A stretch of DNA of 9,984 nt from contig JAFDBU010000061.1 in NCBI GenBank assembly GCA_019313095.1, positions 1-9,984 on the forward strand. The letters run 5' to 3'. Positions 7,832-9,984 of this stretch are shown piece after piece. Source of the stretch: Deltaproteobacteria bacterium (GTDB taxonomy: Bacteria; Desulfobacterota; Desulfobulbia; Desulfobulbales; BM004). The position numbers and the translations under genes are program-made. Within the stretch, counting starts at the first letter, position 1, and each line of letters begins with the position of its first letter. The notes under the pieces were generated by a model. The model did not search any database. It was not told where the DNA came from and worked only from the letters and a program-made list of their open reading frames with translations.

Positions 7832-7869
7832 AAACGGGCCGGTGAATAATTTCTCCGGCCCGTTTTTTT
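7832..7869 (+). terminator. Intrinsic terminator of fhs
   Basis: An 11-bp perfect stem, AAACGGGCCGG (7832-7842) pairing with CCGGCCCGTTT (7855-7865), has a 12-nt loop and runs into seven T residues (7863-7869). It lies 43 bp after the fhs stop. It insulates the downstream ATPase gene from the metabolic genes. Confidence 0.93.
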
Positions 7870-7920
7870 ATTGTTTTTTTATTTAAATTTATTACACATA
7901 TGTTTAGAATAAATAAATTT

Positions 7921-7929
7921 TGCTATAAT
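7921..7929 (+). promoter_or_regulatory. Extended -10 promoter for the secretion/pilus ATPase gene
   Basis: TGC followed directly by a perfect TATAAT (7924-7929) forms an extended -10 element; the -35 region is poor (TGTTTA at 17 nt), as is common for this promoter class. Transcription would start near 7936, about 45 nt before ATG 7980. The region is very AT-rich and follows the fhs terminator, so this is the natural start of a new unit. Confidence 0.6.
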
Positions 7930-7939
7930 TGTTTATAGC
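7922..7939. repeat. Inverted repeat overlapping the -10 element
   Basis: GCTATAA (7922-7928) and TTATAGC (7933-7939) form perfect 7-bp arms around TTGT. The left arm contains most of the TATAAT box and the right arm covers the predicted transcription start, a position typical of a repressor operator. No regulator is identified. Confidence 0.45.
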
Positions 7940-7979
7940 AAGATAAGAATAAATTCAACTCTATTATTAGACATCTTTT

Positions 7980-9984
7980 ATGGCCAGGCCACAGCATCTC
8001 AGAGGCGCTCTCCCAAGGCCAGCATTAGCCCGAAAACCGGTCGGAGACACCAAGAAGTCCAGTTTGAGCGGCACAGTCAAGGACCAGTCAGGCGCCGGCA
8101 AGGTTCGAATCGGCGATCTTCTCCGTAAAGAAGGATATATTACCGCGCACCAACTGGATCATGCTCTTAAGATCCATAAGAAAAGCAATAAGCGTTTGGG
8201 CCAGATCCTTGTCAAACTTAATTATATTGATGCTGAGACCATACTCAATGTTTTAAGCCGGATGCATGGCTTTCCAGCTATTAACATCTCCAGAGAGTCA
8301 CCACAACCGGATGCCCTGAAAATAATGCCGTACGGGATTGCCAAGAAATACATGGCTTTTCCACTGCGCATTTCTGCGAACACCAATACTCTGAAAATCA
8401 CTATGGCCGAGCCGACTGATACCTCTGCAGTCGAGGCCATGCAGGCTGAAGTCAAGATGAAACTGACCGTGGGCGTTTCCACGGAAAGCGATATTGTCGA
8501 AGCCTACCGTCACCACTACCAGATAAGTGATGAAGAGTACTCCCTGTACAAAGATGAGGAGGAAGTGCAGGTAGAAGAGGAGGAAGAGGTTTCGGTTCAG
8601 GATTTGACAGACGATTTCGGGGCTTTGGCCTCAGAAGCGGCAGGTGAGCTCGAAATAGGTGCTGATGATGATGACGATGATATAGTGAATGAGTATTACT
8701 CCTATTCTGATGCTCCGATCATCAAGCTGGTTAACGGCATGCTGATCAAGGCGGTCAAGGATGGAGTATCTGATGTCCATATTGAACCGTTTGAGAAAAA
8801 TTTCCAGGTTCGTTATCGTCTCGACGGTTCGCTATACAAATCCATGAACCTGCCGCTTTCAATCAAGAATGCTCTGGTTGCCAGGGTAAAGATCCTGGCC
8901 AACCTTGATATTACGGAACGGCGTGTGCCTCAGGATGGCCGAATCAAGATGAGGCTTGGCAGGAATAAGGCAGTTGACTTTCGTGTTTCAACTTTGCCCA
9001 CTCTTTTCGGTGAAAGTGTCGTCCTCCGTATACTTGACCAGAGTTCTCTGAACGTTGACCTGACCAAGCTTGGTTTTGATATGTCAACATACGAGACGCT
9101 CAAAAGGTGTCTCTACAGGCCGCAGGGTCTGCTGCTTGTTACCGGTCCTACTGGTAGTGGTAAAACAGTTACCCTGTATTCTGCCCTGAACTCCTTGAAT
9201 AGAGAAGATAACAAGATTCTGACCGCCGAGGATCCGGTCGAGTTCAACTTTAAGGGTATCAACCAGGTGAACGTTCACCAGGAAGTCGGTATGACCTTTG
9301 CCGCCGCATTAAAGGCCTTTCTGCGTCAGGACCCGGATATCATTATGGTTGGAGAGATTCGTGACATGGAAACCGCGGAGATTGCCATCAAGGCAGCTAT
9401 GACCGGCCATCTTGTTTTCAGTACCCTGCATACCAATGACAGTGCGGCAACAATCGGCCGTCTGATTGATATCGGCATTCCACCCTATATGGTGGCCTCA
9501 TCGGTTACCATGGTGCTGTCACAGAGACTGGGCCGCAGACTTTGCAACAAATGCAAAAAGATCGTAAGTCATTATTCTGATGATGACCTGATCGGTGCCG
9601 GTTATGATCCTGAAGAAATTAAGGATCTGCAAATATACGGTCCTAATGGCTGTTCAGGCTGCCGGGGTGGCGGTTACACGGGACGGGTAGGATTTTTTGA
9701 ACTCTTGGAAGTCACCGAAGAAGTTTCAAAGGCCATTAGCGCCGAGCTGCCTGAGGACATCTTACGCAAGACGGGCATAAATGAAGGCATGGTACCCCTA
9801 CGTGAAGCAGCTCTGCAAAAGGTCCGTGAAGGTATCACCAGCCTGGATGAAGCAACAAAGCGTACCGTTCTGATCAAAGAAAGCCTGCCCTCCTACATGG
9901 TCAATCCGGATATGGAGAAATATGATGATGGGGACTTCGTTATACGAGAAGGGAATACGGACAATGATTTCTTTGAACTTATTC
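7980..9984 (+). CDS. GspE/PilB-family motor ATPase with apparent C-terminal cyclic-nucleotide-binding domain (open at right edge)
   Basis: Members of this family are hexameric cytoplasmic ATPases that power type II secretion or type IV pilus extension. 668 codons are visible without a stop. Residues 1-42 are a basic linker; 43-99 form a degenerate MshEN tandem motif (RIGDLLRKEG, then RLGQILVKLN); about 184-234 is strongly acidic and ends in six aspartates (229-234). The ATPase core follows: Walker A TGPTGSGKT at 388-396 (Lys395), Asp box AEDPVEF, Walker B DIIMVGE at 453-459, His box HLVFSTLHTND at 477-487, and zinc cysteines 522, 525, 558 and 561. The family normally ends near LREAALQKVREGITSLDEA, but here the frame continues; residues 646-668 include YDDGDFVIREGNTDNDFFEL, resembling the start of a cNMP-binding domain. 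ATG 7980 is the first start after an in-frame TAG at 7968 and has no clear Shine-Dalgarno. GspE versus PilB is not resolved. Confidence 0.9.
   Translation, partial: MARPQHLRGALPRPALARKPVGDTKKSSLSGTVKDQSGAGKVRIGDLLRKEGYITAHQLDHALKIHKKSNKRLGQILVKLNYIDAETILNVLSRMHGFPAINISRESPQPDALKIMPYGIAKKYMAFPLRISANTNTLKITMAEPTDTSAVEAMQAEVKMKLTVGVSTESDIVEAYRHHYQISDEEYSLYKDEEEVQVEEEEEVSVQDLTDDFGALASEAAGELEIGADDDDDDIVNEYYSYSDAPIIKLVNGMLIKAVKDGVSDVHIEPFEKNFQVRYRLDGSLYKSMNLPLSIKNALVARVKILANLDITERRVPQDGRIKMRLGRNKAVDFRVSTLPTLFGESVVLRILDQSSLNVDLTKLGFDMSTYETLKRCLYRPQGLLLVTGPTGSGKTVTLYSALNSLNREDNKILTAEDPVEFNFKGINQVNVHQEVGMTFAAALKAFLRQDPDIIMVGEIRDMETAEIAIKAAMTGHLVFSTLHTNDSAATIGRLIDIGIPPYMVASSVTMVLSQRLGRRLCNKCKKIVSHYSDDDLIGAGYDPEEIKDLQIYGPNGCSGCRGGGYTGRVGFFELLEVTEEVSKAISAELPEDILRKTGINEGMVPLREAALQKVREGITSLDEATKRTVLIKESLPSYMVNPDMEKYDDGDFVIREGNTDNDFFELI

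Overview
The window looks like a stretch of bacterial core-metabolism chromosome with moderate G+C, ending in a motor ATPase gene of the type II secretion / type IV pilus family. The organism is inferred, not proven. A three-domain NifU next to NifS with no nitrogenase genes, a ThyX thymidylate synthase, a formate-tetrahydrofolate ligase, a PEP synthase and a PilB-like ATPase together suggest an anaerobic or microaerophilic Gram-negative. A deltaproteobacterial (Desulfobacterota) lineage is my best guess at modest confidence. I see no tRNA, rRNA, CRISPR array, insertion sequence or phage gene.

Layout: (1) 1-513, minus strand: the first 171 codons of a PEP synthase gene that runs off the left edge. 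It has no ATG, GTG or TTG start in a usable place and appears to begin at a CTG behind a well-placed Shine-Dalgarno. (2) 514-823: a divergent intergenic region with a good sigma-70-type promoter firing toward ppsA and a tandem 10-bp repeat in its leader. (3) 824-2572, plus: a phosphohexomutase (phosphoglucomutase/phosphomannomutase). (4) 2573-2843: an AT-rich gap with a 15-bp palindrome. (5) 2844-5882, plus: nifU, nifS and thyX, packed as an apparent operon (4-bp overlap, then a 28-bp gap). (6) 5883-6025: AT-rich gap. (7) 6026-7789, plus: fhs, closed by a strong intrinsic terminator at 7832-7869. (8) 7870-7979: a new promoter region with an extended -10 embedded in an inverted repeat. (9) 7980-9984, plus: a GspE/PilB-family ATPase that is still open at the right edge.

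How the genes work together: PEP synthase and the phosphohexomutase stand at the two ends of gluconeogenesis (pyruvate to PEP; hexose-6-phosphate to hexose-1-phosphate for polysaccharide or storage) and diverge from one regulatory region. NifU and NifS form the scaffold and sulfur donor for Fe-S cluster assembly and probably serve general Fe-S proteins here. ThyX and Fhs both work in the folate one-carbon pool: Fhs loads formate onto tetrahydrofolate and ThyX consumes methylene-tetrahydrofolate to make dTMP.

The most unusual object is the last gene. After a complete secretion-ATPase core with a tetracysteine zinc motif, the reading frame does not stop but runs into what looks like the beginning of a cyclic-nucleotide-binding domain. 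Its N-terminus also carries a degenerate MshEN-type tandem motif, the fold that binds c-di-GMP in other ATPases of this family. If both readings hold, this is a motor ATPase with a possible nucleotide-sensing module at each end.
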